A stretch of 42,512 nucleotides of DNA from Candidatus Obscuribacterales bacterium (GTDB lineage: Bacteria > Cyanobacteriota > Vampirovibrionia > Obscuribacterales > Obscuribacteraceae): positions 1 to 42,512 of the forward strand of contig JAIETE010000089.1 of assembly GCA_019745505.1 (NCBI GenBank), written 5' to 3'. Shown here piece after piece: positions 26,731 to 36,122 of the stretch. Position 1 is the stretch's first letter. The number at the start of each line of letters is the position of its first letter. The position numbers and the translations under genes are program-made. The notes beneath the pieces were generated by a model. That model was not told where the DNA came from and did no database searches. It saw nothing but the letters and a program-made list of their open reading frames with translations.

Positions 26731-28173
26731 ATGACTCGAACCAAAATTATCGCGACAATCGGTCCGGCTTGCCGCTCCAAAGAAATGCTGGAAGAATTGA
26801 TTCGCTCGGGCATGGACGTGGCTCGCATCAACTGCTCTCATGCATCGCACGAAGACATTGAAGGCGTGATCACCGATTTGCGTGCAATCGCCAAACAACT
26901 CGATACATCGGTAGGCATTTTGCTGGACCTTTCCGGCCCCAAGATACGAACCGGCCGAATCGCCGGCGGCAAAGGCGTGCAGCTGCAAGTCGGACAGAAA
27001 TTTGTGCTGACCAGCCGAAAAGTAGAAGGTTCGAGTGAGATTGTCACTGCCAATTACCCTCGTTTATCTAAAGAAGTAAAAGCAGGCGACACGATTCTTC
27101 TCGATGACGGGATCATCGAGTTGCGCGTCAAAAAATCCAACGAAACAGATGCGGAGTGCGAAGTTCTGACGGCCGCGCATTTGAAAGATCATCAGGGCAT
27201 CAACATCCCCGGTGTGCGCCTTTCTATTCCTGCTCTGACGGAAAAAGACAGGACGGACCTTGTAGTCGGATTGAAAAACGAAGTCGATTTCGTGGCCCTG
27301 TCATTCGTCCGCGACGCCAAAGACATTCACGATTTGCGAGAAGCAATCGGCGACCACTGGCCGCCTCCCATGATTATCGCCAAGCTGGAAAAACCGGAAG
27401 CGATCGATCAACTGGAAGCCATTCTCGATGCAGCAGACGGCGTGATGGTAGCGCGCGGCGATCTGGGAGTGGAATTGCCCCCGGAAAAGGTTCCACCTAT
27501 TCAAAAAATGATCATCAAGCGCGCCAATCAGAAGGCAAAGCCAGTGATCACGGCGACTCAGATGCTGGACTCGATGGCCAATAATCCCAGGCCGACAAGA
27601 GCAGAAGCATCCGACGTAGCTAATGCGATTTTCGACGGCACCGATGCAGTCATGCTTTCGGAAGAAACTGCCATGGGCAATTATCCCTTGGAAGCAGTGC
27701 GAATGATGGACAGAATCGCCTATCAAGCCGAAGCGACAATGAGCTCGAGAATTGTAGAGCACCCGCTCAACTCCGCATCACAGGCGGTGGCACACGCAGC
27801 CGTCGCCATGGCTCTCGATATGGATGCAAAAGCGGTTGCTACCTTCACCAAAACAGGTTCCACGGCTCGCCTGGTTTCGCAGTTCCGCCCGCCTGTTTCG
27901 ATCATCGCATTGACTCAGCATGAATATGTCTACAGGCAATTGTCGCTGCTCTGGGGAACAACACCTTTGATGCTGACGGAAGTCAGCGACTCCGAATCAA
28001 CTCTTGCACTCGTTGAAGAGACGCTTCTGAAAAGAGGGTTGGTATCGCCGAAGGACAATATCATTATCACCGGCGGTCTGCCGATAGCAGCACGGGGTGC
28101 CGCTAATTTCGTCAAGCTTTCGACCATAAACCCGAAAAAGCAGACTCGCAACTTCGAATTCAAAGGCATCTAG
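26731..28173 (+). CDS. pyk: Pyruvate kinase
   Basis: 480 residues. Transfers phosphate from phosphoenolpyruvate to ADP at the end of glycolysis. Signatures: TKIIATIGPACRSKEML, MDVARINCSHASHED, LDLSGPKIRTG, IIAKLEKPEAI with the catalytic Lys, MVARGDLGVELP, TATQMLDSMANNPRPTRAE and the C-terminal regulatory domain to the end. Full length for the classic form; no extra PEP-utilising domain. AGAGAG lies about ten bases before the ATG. No clear terminator follows; the S41 peptidase gene converges from the right with 21 bases between. Confidence 0.97.
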   Translation: MTRTKIIATIGPACRSKEMLEELIRSGMDVARINCSHASHEDIEGVITDLRAIAKQLDTSVGILLDLSGPKIRTGRIAGGKGVQLQVGQKFVLTSRKVEGSSEIVTANYPRLSKEVKAGDTILLDDGIIELRVKKSNETDAECEVLTAAHLKDHQGINIPGVRLSIPALTEKDRTDLVVGLKNEVDFVALSFVRDAKDIHDLREAIGDHWPPPMIIAKLEKPEAIDQLEAILDAADGVMVARGDLGVELPPEKVPPIQKMIIKRANQKAKPVITATQMLDSMANNPRPTRAEASDVANAIFDGTDAVMLSEETAMGNYPLEAVRMMDRIAYQAEATMSSRIVEHPLNSASQAVAHAAVAMALDMDAKAVATFTKTGSTARLVSQFRPPVSIIALTQHEYVYRQLSLLWGTTPLMLTEVSDSESTLALVEETLLKRGLVSPKDNIIITGGLPIAARGAANFVKLSTINPKKQTRNFEFKGI

Positions 28174-28194
28174 AACTACTGGCAGAGAGCAGTT

Positions 28195-29742
28195 TTATCT
28201 CCCGAGCTTCTTATTGATCTCGGCAATAGCGGCTTGGAATTGCAAGTCTGTGGAAGTTTCCGGCTCTGCAAATTTACCGTTTTCCACTTCCCGATCAGGG
28301 CGAATACCGTGCCGGACTTTGCCTGCATCACCAATCCAATCGCCGTTGGGAGTAAAGAAGCGGAAATTCGTCACCTGCAAGCGACTGCCTGCAGGCTGAT
28401 CATAAAATATCGTCTGACCAATGCCCTTTCCGAAAGTCTTCGTTCCTACAAGCGTAGCTTCGCCGTTCTGCTGGAGGGCGGCGGCAAATATTTCCGCAGC
28501 CGAGGCCGTGTCTCCATTGACCAGCACTACAGCAGGCTTATCCACCAGATCTGCCAGTCTTAGATCGCGCTGCTCGGTCACCCGACCGTTCGGCATCACC
28601 GTCCGCGTCACTAATTCGTATTGCTGGAGCGTGTAATCAGTATTGTCGTACTGAGCCGGTCCTCTTGGATTGTCGTCTTCGTGGCGCATCTTTGTGGTCA
28701 GCAAAGTTCCGCCTCCGACGACCATCGATGCGGATTGCAGGGCTTGATTGACCGAGCCGCCGATATTTCCGCGCACATCGAAAACGAATCCGTCCACATA
28801 AGGATGCCGCTTGATCGCATTCTGCAGTTCATAGGATTCGTCTTCCTGCATGAAATCGCGGATTCGAATGTAGGCGATATTGGTTCCTGGAATTACCCTG
28901 TCGACAACGGCCGGCACATCGACCGCCGTCTGCTCGAGCGTCAGATGCTTGCGCTCGCCATTTCTCAGGACTGTGATGTTGTGAGTCTTTTCCGACTGAA
29001 TCAAAGAAAACGCTTCAGCCGGGCTTTTGGTCGTCAAATCGACACCGTCGACCTCGCTGATATAGTCTCCCTTCAGCACGCCCTTCTTTGCTGCCGAGCT
29101 GCCGGGAATCACTTCAATGACCTTGAGCGAACCGGTTTCCTTTGCTCTTTCAGGATCGACAGCCACTACCTCGATGCCTATTCCTTTGCCGGCTCCCTTG
29201 ATCAACTTATCCTGCTGCCTGACCTGTTGCGGGTTGAGGACGCGCGAATAAGGGTCTTCTAACTTACCCATCTCTTGATTGACAAAGCGGAAAGCATCAG
29301 CAGGAGACTTGATCTGACAGTTGTATTTATTCTTGAGCGAGGCCAAATCGCCCATAGCAGTGGGGTCGTAGATATTTCTCCAACTCTTTTCAATGAGTGC
29401 GTTGTACTCGACAGAAACCGGACAGGCTTGAGCAGGCGCATCTTTTCCATCTTTGCCGGAAGACTTGGCTGAAGCTGCCTTGCCTTCCCCCGAATCCTTT
29501 TGCCCGGCTTCCGCAATAGTTTGATCTTTTGTTTGACCTGCTGATTGCCCTGCCGCCAGCGCCGCTTCTCCAGCGGAGTTAGGCAAAGCGGTCCCGGCAC
29601 CCGATTCTCCTTCTTTCCGAGCACGAGCGAATTGACGACTTTCCTCGAGGCTGGGCAAAAGGCGCGAAACATCCGCCTGCGAAGAAAGTGACGAATCGGC
29701 ATCGTCGTTATGAGCAATTTGGGGGGAATCTGTACTGCGCAT
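28195..29742 (-). CDS. S41 carboxyl-terminal processing peptidase with PDZ domain
   Basis: 515 residues from ATG 29742 (TTG 29751 adds three). After a Ser/Ala/Gly-rich 110-residue N-terminus comes the S41 N-terminal part (YDPTAMGDLASLKNKYN), a PDZ domain at about 185-275 (GIGIEVVAVD...GDYISEVDGVDLTTKSPAEA) and the catalytic core. The core has FDVRGNIGG, the nucleophile in NGDTASAAEI (Ser414) and the general base in GTKTFGKG (Lys439), 25 residues apart as in CtpA/Prc. These enzymes trim C-termini of exported proteins. No signal peptide or membrane anchor can be seen at either start, which is odd for the family: a wrong start, an unusual export route or a cytoplasmic role. Confidence 0.9.
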   Translation of the reverse strand: MRSTDSPQIAHNDDADSSLSSQADVSRLLPSLEESRQFARARKEGESGAGTALPNSAGEAALAAGQSAGQTKDQTIAEAGQKDSGEGKAASAKSSGKDGKDAPAQACPVSVEYNALIEKSWRNIYDPTAMGDLASLKNKYNCQIKSPADAFRFVNQEMGKLEDPYSRVLNPQQVRQQDKLIKGAGKGIGIEVVAVDPERAKETGSLKVIEVIPGSSAAKKGVLKGDYISEVDGVDLTTKSPAEAFSLIQSEKTHNITVLRNGERKHLTLEQTAVDVPAVVDRVIPGTNIAYIRIRDFMQEDESYELQNAIKRHPYVDGFVFDVRGNIGGSVNQALQSASMVVGGGTLLTTKMRHEDDNPRGPAQYDNTDYTLQQYELVTRTVMPNGRVTEQRDLRLADLVDKPAVVLVNGDTASAAEIFAAALQQNGEATLVGTKTFGKGIGQTIFYDQPAGSRLQVTNFRFFTPNGDWIGDAGKVRHGIRPDREVENGKFAEPETSTDLQFQAAIAEINKKLGR

Positions 29743-29849
29743 CTGATCCAAACAACGCCCAGGCGCGGTCGAAAAGCCATACGTGAAGTAACCAGATATT
29801 AGATCTGCGTGCCGGGACTGCCTAGCGTGTAAATACGCTCAATGGCTGA

Positions 29850-30494
29850 CTAACTAGCCTGTTTGACCAGATAGCCGCAGACCGGGTCGTTCTGGAGCAT
29901 ATATTTTTCGCGAGTTACTTTCACACCCAGCAAGGTCTCCATCAGCTGGGGTTCAAGGGCGCAGAGCTGGCGATATTTGTGGGCCAGGTCATGCAGAGCG
30001 CAGTGCCGCTGAAAAATGAAGAAGTTTCCGTCCGGGAGCTTCTCCCATTCGGTCATATAGCCATCTTCCGAAAATATTTTGGTCACTTCGACCACCCTTT
30101 CTTCGAGAGTCTTACCTTCGACCCGAGAAAGAAGGCGAGCTGCCCGCTTTTCGTTACGCCGCTCCAGGAGTTTCATTACTCCTTTGTGACCGGATTCCTC
30201 AAAGACCATGTCGAGCAGCTCGACTGCCAGAGTTTGCATACCGGAGGGGAATAGAGACTCAGCCTTTTCCGATAAGCTGTATTTGTAAGTGGGGCGCCCC
30301 CGCGATTGCTTGACCATGCGCGATAGTACCAGCCCATCTTGCATAAGCCCCGAGATGTGCCGCCGGACCGCCATAGACGTGATATTGAGCACATCGCAAA
30401 GCTCACCGATCGTCATCTCGCCGTGGCGCTTCAAGTAAAGCAGCACAGCTTGCTGTGTCGTCTCCGGGGTTCCTGATAGCGGCTGAGTAATCAT
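29850..30494 (-). CDS. sufR: SufR-like iron-sulfur repressor
   Basis: 214 residues. N-terminal winged helix (about 15-75: LLYLKRHGEMTIGELCDVLNITSMAVRRHISGL) followed by a C-terminal cluster-binding region with Cys165, Cys178 and Cys206. The spacing C-x12-C-x27-C is that of actinobacterial SufR as I recall it; the extra cysteine of cyanobacterial SufR is missing (Val-Lys at that place). SufR represses suf operons when carrying an Fe-S cluster, and this gene is divergent from sufC, the expected position. Shine-Dalgarno is weak (GAG only). DtxR or generic ArsR alternatives do not fit the cysteine pattern. Confidence 0.85.
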   Translation of the reverse strand: MITQPLSGTPETTQQAVLLYLKRHGEMTIGELCDVLNITSMAVRRHISGLMQDGLVLSRMVKQSRGRPTYKYSLSEKAESLFPSGMQTLAVELLDMVFEESGHKGVMKLLERRNEKRAARLLSRVEGKTLEERVVEVTKIFSEDGYMTEWEKLPDGNFFIFQRHCALHDLAHKYRQLCALEPQLMETLLGVKVTREKYMLQNDPVCGYLVKQAS

Positions 30495-30658
30495 TTGATC
30501 GAGTGGCTCGAAGTTTAAGCGTAACTAGTGTAACCGTGTCGCAACAATGACTTTTGGAGATTTACTTCCCCTCAGCTACCCCAAATTTCACAGGCGGAAC
30601 CGAGGTGCGCTGCTCCGGAAGAGCCATTTGAGCTTACAAAAACTATCCTTAAGGCCGA

Positions 30659-30689
30659 TTGGGACTTGGGAGATTTTTGATACTATTAT
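30659..30689 (+). promoter_or_regulatory. Possible suf operon promoter
   Basis: TTGGGA (30659-30664), 19 bases, TATTAT (30684-30689) in an AT-rich stretch. The long spacing and imperfect hexamers make this a region call rather than an exact site. The palindromes at 30728-30778 would fall in the leader. Confidence 0.35.
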
Positions 30690-30727
30690 ATCTATAAAAG
30701 CCAACTAGCCGAAACTTTGATATCTTT

Positions 30728-30778
30728 AAGGTACCTTCTCAAGGAGCTCCTTGCCTAAAAAGGATAGGATATATATCC
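30728..30778. promoter_or_regulatory. Three adjacent perfect palindromes, candidate operator or leader element
   Basis: AAGGTACCTT, CAAGGAGCTCCTTG and GGATATATATCC occur within 51 bases. The first two share AAGG/CCTT half-sites and can also pair in alternative ways in RNA (CCTT-CTC-AAGG). Candidate SufR or other metal/redox operators. Confidence 0.5.
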
Positions 30779-30842
30779 CATATTAAAGGGCCGGCGATTC
30801 ATAAGGCTCGCGACAGAAATCACAGAGGACCGAGTAAAACCC

Positions 30843-31613
30843 ATGGCAGCACAAGAACCACTTCTTAAGATTGAAGACCTGTGGGTCTCAGTAGAGGGCA
30901 AAGACATCCTTAAAGGTGTCAATCTCACCATCAATCCAGGTGAAGTGCACGCCATCATGGGTCGCAACGGTTCCGGCAAATCGACTCTGTCTTATACGCT
31001 CATGGGTCATCCCCGTTATCACATCAATCGCGGCTCCATTCTTTTCAAAGGCGAAGAGATTGGCGATTTGCCGCCGGACGAGAGAGCAAAAAAGGGTCTG
31101 GCTCTGGCATTTCAGTATCCGGTCGCCATTCCGGGCGTTTCAGTTTCCAATTTCCTGCGCGCTTCGGTGAAAGCCGTGCGCGGCAAAGAAATTCCAGTCA
31201 AAGAATTCCGCCAGGAGCTGAAAGCTCAGATGGCACTTCTGGAAGTAAAAGACGAGTTTCTTTCGCGCTATATCAATGATGGTTTCTCGGGCGGCGAGAA
31301 AAAACGCCTGGAGATTCTGCAGATGACGCTTCTCAAGCCGGCTCTGGCAGTGCTCGATGAAACCGACTCCGGTCTCGATATCGATGCCCTCAAAGTAGTC
31401 TCCAACGGCATCAATACCTTGGCGACAAAAGAGACCGCAGTGCTTCTGATCACTCACTATCAGCGCATTCTCAACTACGTAAAACCGGATTTTGTCCACG
31501 TATTCCAGAGTGGACAAATAGTCAAAACGGGCGGAAGCGAGCTTTCCGAAGAGCTCGAAGAACGCGGATATGACTGGGTTACACAAGAACTTACACCCTC
31601 GGGCGTAGCATAG
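30843..31613 (+). CDS. sufC: SufC, ABC-type ATPase of Fe-S assembly
   Basis: 256 residues. Powers the SufBCD scaffold that builds Fe-S clusters in the cytoplasm. Walker [10 protein letters not shown] (40-48, Lys46), signature FSGGEKKR (148-155), Walker [13 protein letters not shown] (168-179, Glu173) and the H-loop THYQRIL. ATG 30843 has only a weak ribosome-binding site, unlike sufB. First gene of the cluster; sufB begins 16 bases after its stop. Confidence 0.97.
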   Translation: MAAQEPLLKIEDLWVSVEGKDILKGVNLTINPGEVHAIMGRNGSGKSTLSYTLMGHPRYHINRGSILFKGEEIGDLPPDERAKKGLALAFQYPVAIPGVSVSNFLRASVKAVRGKEIPVKEFRQELKAQMALLEVKDEFLSRYINDGFSGGEKKRLEILQMTLLKPALAVLDETDSGLDIDALKVVSNGINTLATKETAVLLITHYQRILNYVKPDFVHVFQSGQIVKTGGSELSEELEERGYDWVTQELTPSGVA

Positions 31614-31629
31614 CCTGAAGGAGGCAACC

Positions 31630-33075
31630 ATGGCAGCCGAACTTAGACAACCTCAAGAAACCACGGATCAATTCGGAGACATCCGCTCCATTGCGTCCGA
31701 CTACAAATACGGTTTCAAGGATAAGGAAGACTACGTTTTCAAATCCGGTCGCGGACTGACAGAAGAGATTGTCCGCAGTATCTCGGCGATGAAAAACGAG
31801 CCGGAATGGATGCTCAAGTTCCGCCTGCGCGCCCTCGACATTTTCCGCAAAAAACCGATGCCGACCTGGGGCAATTGCAAATTGCTCAATGACATCGATT
31901 TCGACAACATCTTCTATTACATCAAGCCCTCTGAAAAAGGGGAAAAGAATTGGGACGAAGTTCCTGAAGGCATCAAGCAGACCTTCGATCGCCTGGGCAT
32001 TCCGGAAGCGGAGCGTAAATTCCTTGCCGGTGTCACCGCTCAATACGAATCGGAAGTCGTTTATCACTCCATCCGGGAAGACCTTGAAAAACAAGGCGTA
32101 ATCTTCCTTGATATGGACTCAGGCCTGCGCGAGCACGAAGATATCGTGCGCGAGCACTTCGCTACCGTTATTCCTTCTGCCGACAACAAGTTCTCGGCAT
32201 TGAACTCGGCAGTCTGGTCAGGCGGCAGTTTTATTTGGGTGCCTGCCGGCGTCAAAGTGGAGATTCCGCTTCAGGCTTATTTCCGCATCAACGCAGAAAA
32301 CATGGGCCAGTTCGAGCGCACGCTTATCATCGCCGAGCCCGGCAGCTACGTTCATTACATCGAAGGTTGCACCGCACCAGTCTATTCCACCGACTCTCTG
32401 CACTCTGCGGTTGTCGAACTGATTGCGAAGAAGGGCGCCCACATCCGCTACACGACCATTCAAAACTGGTCTAAGAACGTTTACAACCTTGTCACCAAAC
32501 GTGCAGTCGCGCATGAAGATGCGAAAGTCGAGTGGATCGATGGCAACCTCGGCTCCAAATTGACCATGAAGTATCCGGCAATTTACCTTGTCGGGCAGCG
32601 CGCGCACGGCGAAGTGCTCTCAGTCGCCCTTTCCGGCAACGACCAGCACCAGGACGCCGGTGCCAAGATCATCCATGCCGCACCGAACACTTCCTCCACC
32701 ATCGTTTCGAAGTCTATTTCGAAAGACGGCGGCCGCGCTTCCTATCGCGGATTGATCAAGGTGTATCCGGAAGCGAAAAACTCCAAGTCCTCAGTACGTT
32801 GCGACGCTCTCCTTCTTGATGAAGCTTCGCGCTCCGACACTTATCCGACCATGGAAGTGGACGAGAAGGAAGTAACCATCGAGCACGAAGCAACCGTTTC
32901 AAAAGTCGGCGAAGAGCAGCTCTTCTACCTGATGAGCCGCGGTCTGACCGAAGCGGAAGCCAAGGCGATGATCGTCAACGGTTTCTTCGAGCCCTTCACC
33001 AAGGAGCTTCCACTGGAATACGCTGTTGAGCTGAACAGGCTCATCCAGCTTGAGATGGAAGGTTCCGTAGGTTAA
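31630..33075 (+). CDS. sufB: SufB, Fe-S cluster scaffold
   Basis: 481 residues, the usual SufB length. Assembles and transfers Fe-S clusters as a complex with SufC and SufD. The N-terminal DYKYGF...[19 protein letters not shown] and the beta-helix core are standard, ending in [27 protein letters not shown] and [16 protein letters not shown] six bases before ATG 31630 is the best ribosome-binding site in the cluster. The nearest relatives by wording are the Gram-positive/cyanobacterial SufB proteins, with SRSDTYP where E. coli has a Cys-containing segment. Confidence 0.97.
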   Translation: MAAELRQPQETTDQFGDIRSIASDYKYGFKDKEDYVFKSGRGLTEEIVRSISAMKNEPEWMLKFRLRALDIFRKKPMPTWGNCKLLNDIDFDNIFYYIKPSEKGEKNWDEVPEGIKQTFDRLGIPEAERKFLAGVTAQYESEVVYHSIREDLEKQGVIFLDMDSGLREHEDIVREHFATVIPSADNKFSALNSAVWSGGSFIWVPAGVKVEIPLQAYFRINAENMGQFERTLIIAEPGSYVHYIEGCTAPVYSTDSLHSAVVELIAKKGAHIRYTTIQNWSKNVYNLVTKRAVAHEDAKVEWIDGNLGSKLTMKYPAIYLVGQRAHGEVLSVALSGNDQHQDAGAKIIHAAPNTSSTIVSKSISKDGGRASYRGLIKVYPEAKNSKSSVRCDALLLDEASRSDTYPTMEVDEKEVTIEHEATVSKVGEEQLFYLMSRGLTEAEAKAMIVNGFFEPFTKELPLEYAVELNRLIQLEMEGSVG

Positions 33076-33100
33076 CCATGGAGATCGAAGACTGAGGCGA

Positions 33101-33140
33101 GCCATGCATAAACATGGCAGGTATAGACGCGAATACGCGT
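33101..33140 (+). repeat. Two small hairpins in the sufB-sufD spacer
   Basis: GCCATG-CATAAA-CATGGC (33101-33118) and ACGCG-AATA-CGCGT (33127-33140) sit in the 85-base sufB-sufD gap, the longest gap between adjacent genes from sufC to sufU. No T-run follows, so they are not terminators; they may tune the relative amounts of SufB and SufD. Confidence 0.5.
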
Positions 33141-33160
33141 GACAACTGGATTTAGAGACA

Positions 33161-34516
33161 TTGGGTGAGACGGTGAAAACGATAGCTAAAGAGCGGGTAG
33201 ACGAAATAACCAAACAGACTGCCGAACCAGCCTGGTTGAAAGAAAGTCGTTTGAAGGCTTTTGAGTCTTATTTGAAAATCCCAACTCCATGCAATCGTGA
33301 TGAGAACTGGCGACGCACCGAGGTTGACGCGCTTGACCTAAGCACTCTCAATGTCGTCGTCAGCGACAACAAAGAAAAGAAAGCAGCAAAAGAGCCGACC
33401 GTTATTAGCGAAGCACTTGGCCATCTCGGCAAGAATCTGCCTTACATCTACACAACACCGCAAAATGTCGAAATCGGCAATGGCGACAGTGAACTTCTCT
33501 CCAAAGGAGTTATTTTCTGCTCGTTGAAAACAGCGCTGGCTCAGCATGCAGATCTTTTGAGCAAGTATTTGGCGCCGGAAAACCTGCCCAATCCTGATTT
33601 CGCGCAAAACGACAAGTTCTATTTGATGAACCAATCGCTTTTCAATTGCGGAGCCTTTCTCTATGTTCCGAAAAACGTCGTACTTGAGAGTCCGGTTTTG
33701 AACGTTCTATCCAGCGGCGAAGAAACATCTATCGCCCTGTTCCCGCGTGTCATCATCATCGTAGAGCAGGGTGCCAAGGCCGAGTTCGTCAATATCTGCA
33801 CGGCAACAAAGGGCAAAACGGATGACACCTCGGAAGCACTTTCCCTGATCAACTCTTCAATCGAAACTTATGTCGGCGCCAACGGGAGCCTTTCTTACCT
33901 CGATGTATCGGACTTTTCATCCAATACATTCGCGGTGTCCCGCGTCTACAACGAAGTGAGACGAGACGGCTCCTTGCATGCATCGACAATTGCGTTGGGC
34001 GGCTGGCAAATCAAGTCGGACATTCAAACCAATTTGAAAGAGCCGGGCTCCAAGAGTGATATTCGCGGTGTTGTTCTGGGAGCAGGCAGCGAGCGATACT
34101 CTTTCAACACAATCCAAGATCACATCGCCCCGGATACCAGCTCTACAATCAATTTCAGAGTGGCGCTCAAAGACAGCGCTTCATCGGCTTATCTTGGAAC
34201 GATTAGAGTGAGCAAGGAAGGTCAGCGCACCGATTCTTATCAGAGCAATAAAAATCTGCTGCTGGGCTCGAACGCGCACGCAGACTCCATACCCAAACTG
34301 GAAATTCTCGCCGACGACGTAAAATGCGCTCACGGAGCAACTGTCGGCCCGGCGGACAAAGAACAAATCTTCTATCTCATGAGCCGCGGTCTCAGCTCTC
34401 TTGAAGCTGAAGAGCTTATTGTCACAGGGTTCTTCCGGCAAGTCGTTCAATCTTGTCCGGTCGATGGAGCAGGCGACTGGATCAACAGCCTGGTGGCAGA
34501 CAAGATTCACAGCTAG
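33161..34516 (+). CDS. sufD: SufD, Fe-S scaffold partner
   Basis: 451 residues. Pairs with SufB and SufC and is thought to help iron entry. The N-terminal helices include AWLKESRLKAFESYLKIPTP and NWRRTEVDALDL, and the C-terminal SufBD core ends in [37 protein letters not shown]. Start is uncertain: TTG 33161, or GTG 33173 four codons later; neither has a strong ribosome-binding site. The stop is 20 bases before the Rieske gene. Confidence 0.93.
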   Translation: MGETVKTIAKERVDEITKQTAEPAWLKESRLKAFESYLKIPTPCNRDENWRRTEVDALDLSTLNVVVSDNKEKKAAKEPTVISEALGHLGKNLPYIYTTPQNVEIGNGDSELLSKGVIFCSLKTALAQHADLLSKYLAPENLPNPDFAQNDKFYLMNQSLFNCGAFLYVPKNVVLESPVLNVLSSGEETSIALFPRVIIIVEQGAKAEFVNICTATKGKTDDTSEALSLINSSIETYVGANGSLSYLDVSDFSSNTFAVSRVYNEVRRDGSLHASTIALGGWQIKSDIQTNLKEPGSKSDIRGVVLGAGSERYSFNTIQDHIAPDTSSTINFRVALKDSASSAYLGTIRVSKEGQRTDSYQSNKNLLLGSNAHADSIPKLEILADDVKCAHGATVGPADKEQIFYLMSRGLSSLEAEELIVTGFFRQVVQSCPVDGAGDWINSLVADKIHS

Positions 34517-34536
34517 TTTTTAGGAGCAAGTCTCAG

Positions 34537-34872
34537 ATGACCGTCGAATTCGTAAAAGTGGCAAACAAAGCAGACATTCCGCAAGGTTCTGCTCGAGTCT
34601 TCAGCGCTTTTGAAACAGAATTGGCCATCTGCAACGTTAATGGAGAGTTTTACGCCATTGCCGACTTATGCACCCACGATGGTGGTCCACTCGGCGAAGG
34701 CGAACTGATTAACAATCAAATAGAGTGTCCCCGCCATGGTGCTCGCTTTGACGTAATAACGGGCAAGGCGTTGTGTCTACCGGCGATATTGCCGGTGCCG
34801 ACTTACAAAGTCGAATTGCGTGGGGATGAAATTTGGGTGGCGGCACAAGCCACTGCCAGTGGTGCGAGGTAA
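34537..34872 (+). CDS. Rieske-type [2Fe-2S] ferredoxin in the suf cluster
   Basis: 111 residues from ATG 34537, with AGGAG ten bases upstream; an earlier frame to 34453 overlaps sufD and is not used. Cluster ligands Cys45-x-His47 (CTHDGGPL) and Cys64-x2-His67 (CPRHGARF) are intact. It is a soluble NirD/dioxygenase-ferredoxin-type Rieske protein. Actinobacterial suf operons often carry such a gene, so it probably supplies electrons or acts as an early cluster acceptor. No oxygenase is nearby, which argues against aromatic degradation. The next gene starts five bases after its stop. Confidence 0.93.
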   Translation: MTVEFVKVANKADIPQGSARVFSAFETELAICNVNGEFYAIADLCTHDGGPLGEGELINNQIECPRHGARFDVITGKALCLPAILPVPTYKVELRGDEIWVAAQATASGAR

Positions 34873-34877
34873 CCGAC

Positions 34878-36122
34878 ATGTCCAAATTGAATGTACAACA
34901 AATTCGCAACGACTTCCCGATCTTGAAGCGTCAGATTGATGGAAAACAGCTTGTCTACCTGGATAACGCCGCCACTTCCCAGAAGCCGACAACAGTAATC
35001 GATGCACTCAAGGACTACTACGAAGGCTACAACGCGAATATCCACCGAGGCATTCACACTCTGGCGGAAGAAGCGACGGATGCGTATGAATCCGTGCGAG
35101 AGACTGTGCGCGAGTTTATAGACGCCGAGCACACTCACGAAATAATCTTCACCAGTGGTACCACTGAAGCTATCAATCTCGTTGCTTACTCTTGGGGAAA
35201 TGCAAATATCCTTCCCGGCGACGAAATTGTGCTGACGGCAATGGAACACCATTCCAATTTGATTCCATGGCAAAGACTTGCCACCGAGCGCAGCGCCAAG
35301 CTGGTCTTCCTACCTATAACGGAAGACGGACAGTTGGACATGGCGGAAGCCCAAAAATTGATTGGCAACAAGACAAAGATTGTTGCTGTTACCCAGATGT
35401 CTAACGTACTGGGCACGATCAACCCGATCAAAGAATTGGCTAGGCTCGCCCATGCGCAGGGAGCCGTCATTCTGGTCGACGGGGCGCAGGGAGTACCGCA
35501 CGTCAAGACATCAGTACGCGATCTGGATGTAGATTTTCTGGCATTTTCAATGCACAAAATGCTCGGACCCACAGGCGTAGGCATTTTGTACGGCAAGACA
35601 GATTTGCTCAATGCAATGCCGCCATTTCTGTCAGGCGGTCACATGATCACCTCGGTCTGGCGCGACAAAGCAACCTGGACCGAGTTGCCCTGGAAGTTCG
35701 AAGCGGGCACTCGCAATATTGCGGACGTTATTGCATCGGGAAAGGCAATTGAATATTTGAGCGCCCTGGGCATGGACAATGTCCGAGAGCACGAAATAGA
35801 AATCACCAAGTACGCTCTCAGCAAGCTGAACGAGCTTGGAGACATTACGATATTTGGACCGAAGGATGCCACTCTTCGTGGTGGCGTGATTGCCTTCAAT
35901 GTCGATGCGATTCATGCCCACGATATTGGTCAGATTTGCGCCGACGCGGCAATTGCGGTCAGAGCCGGGCACCATTGCTGCCAGCCCCTGATGCGCGATC
36001 TAAATGTTATGGGAACAGCCAGAGCCAGTTTCTATATCTACAACACGAAAGACGAAGTGGATCTGTTGTTTGAAGCGTTGAAGGAAGCAGATAAGGTTTT
36101 AGGTCATGTCGCTGTCAGATGA
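34878..36122 (+). CDS. sufS: SufS cysteine desulfurase
   Basis: 414 residues from ATG 34878; an earlier in-frame start at 34833 overlaps the Rieske gene. PLP enzyme that takes sulfur from cysteine. The PLP lysine is Lys227 in FSMHKMLGPTGVG, the catalytic cysteine Cys367 in RAGHHCCQP, and DGAQGVPH and EAGTRNI are intact. The end overlaps sufU by 17 bases, so the two are translationally coupled, as expected for a SufS-SufU pair. Confidence 0.97.
   Translation: MSKLNVQQIRNDFPILKRQIDGKQLVYLDNAATSQKPTTVIDALKDYYEGYNANIHRGIHTLAEEATDAYESVRETVREFIDAEHTHEIIFTSGTTEAINLVAYSWGNANILPGDEIVLTAMEHHSNLIPWQRLATERSAKLVFLPITEDGQLDMAEAQKLIGNKTKIVAVTQMSNVLGTINPIKELARLAHAQGAVILVDGAQGVPHVKTSVRDLDVDFLAFSMHKMLGPTGVGILYGKTDLLNAMPPFLSGGHMITSVWRDKATWTELPWKFEAGTRNIADVIASGKAIEYLSALGMDNVREHEIEITKYALSKLNELGDITIFGPKDATLRGGVIAFNVDAIHAHDIGQICADAAIAVRAGHHCCQPLMRDLNVMGTARASFYIYNTKDEVDLLFEALKEADKVLGHVAVR

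Larger units (their letters stand above)
30495..30842. other. sufR-sufC divergent control region with palindromes
   Basis: 348 bases. Four perfect palindromes: CCTTAAGG (30647-30654), AAGGTACCTT (30728-30737), CAAGGAGCTCCTTG (30740-30753) and GGATATATATCC (30767-30778). An AT-rich stretch at 30659-30698 with TTGGGA and TATTAT is the likely sufC promoter. No cyanobacterial-type CAAC-N6-GTTG site was seen. No credible gene is in the spacer. Confidence 0.6.

Noticed and set aside
28174..28194. Terminator after pyk
   Set aside because: Only a 4-bp stem ACTG/CAGT could be drawn before TTTT, too weak to report.
30751..30786. Possible 11-codon leader peptide (TTG after AAGGAG) before sufC
   Set aside because: The AAGGAG is part of a palindrome, the spacing is only four bases, and the peptide has no attenuator features.
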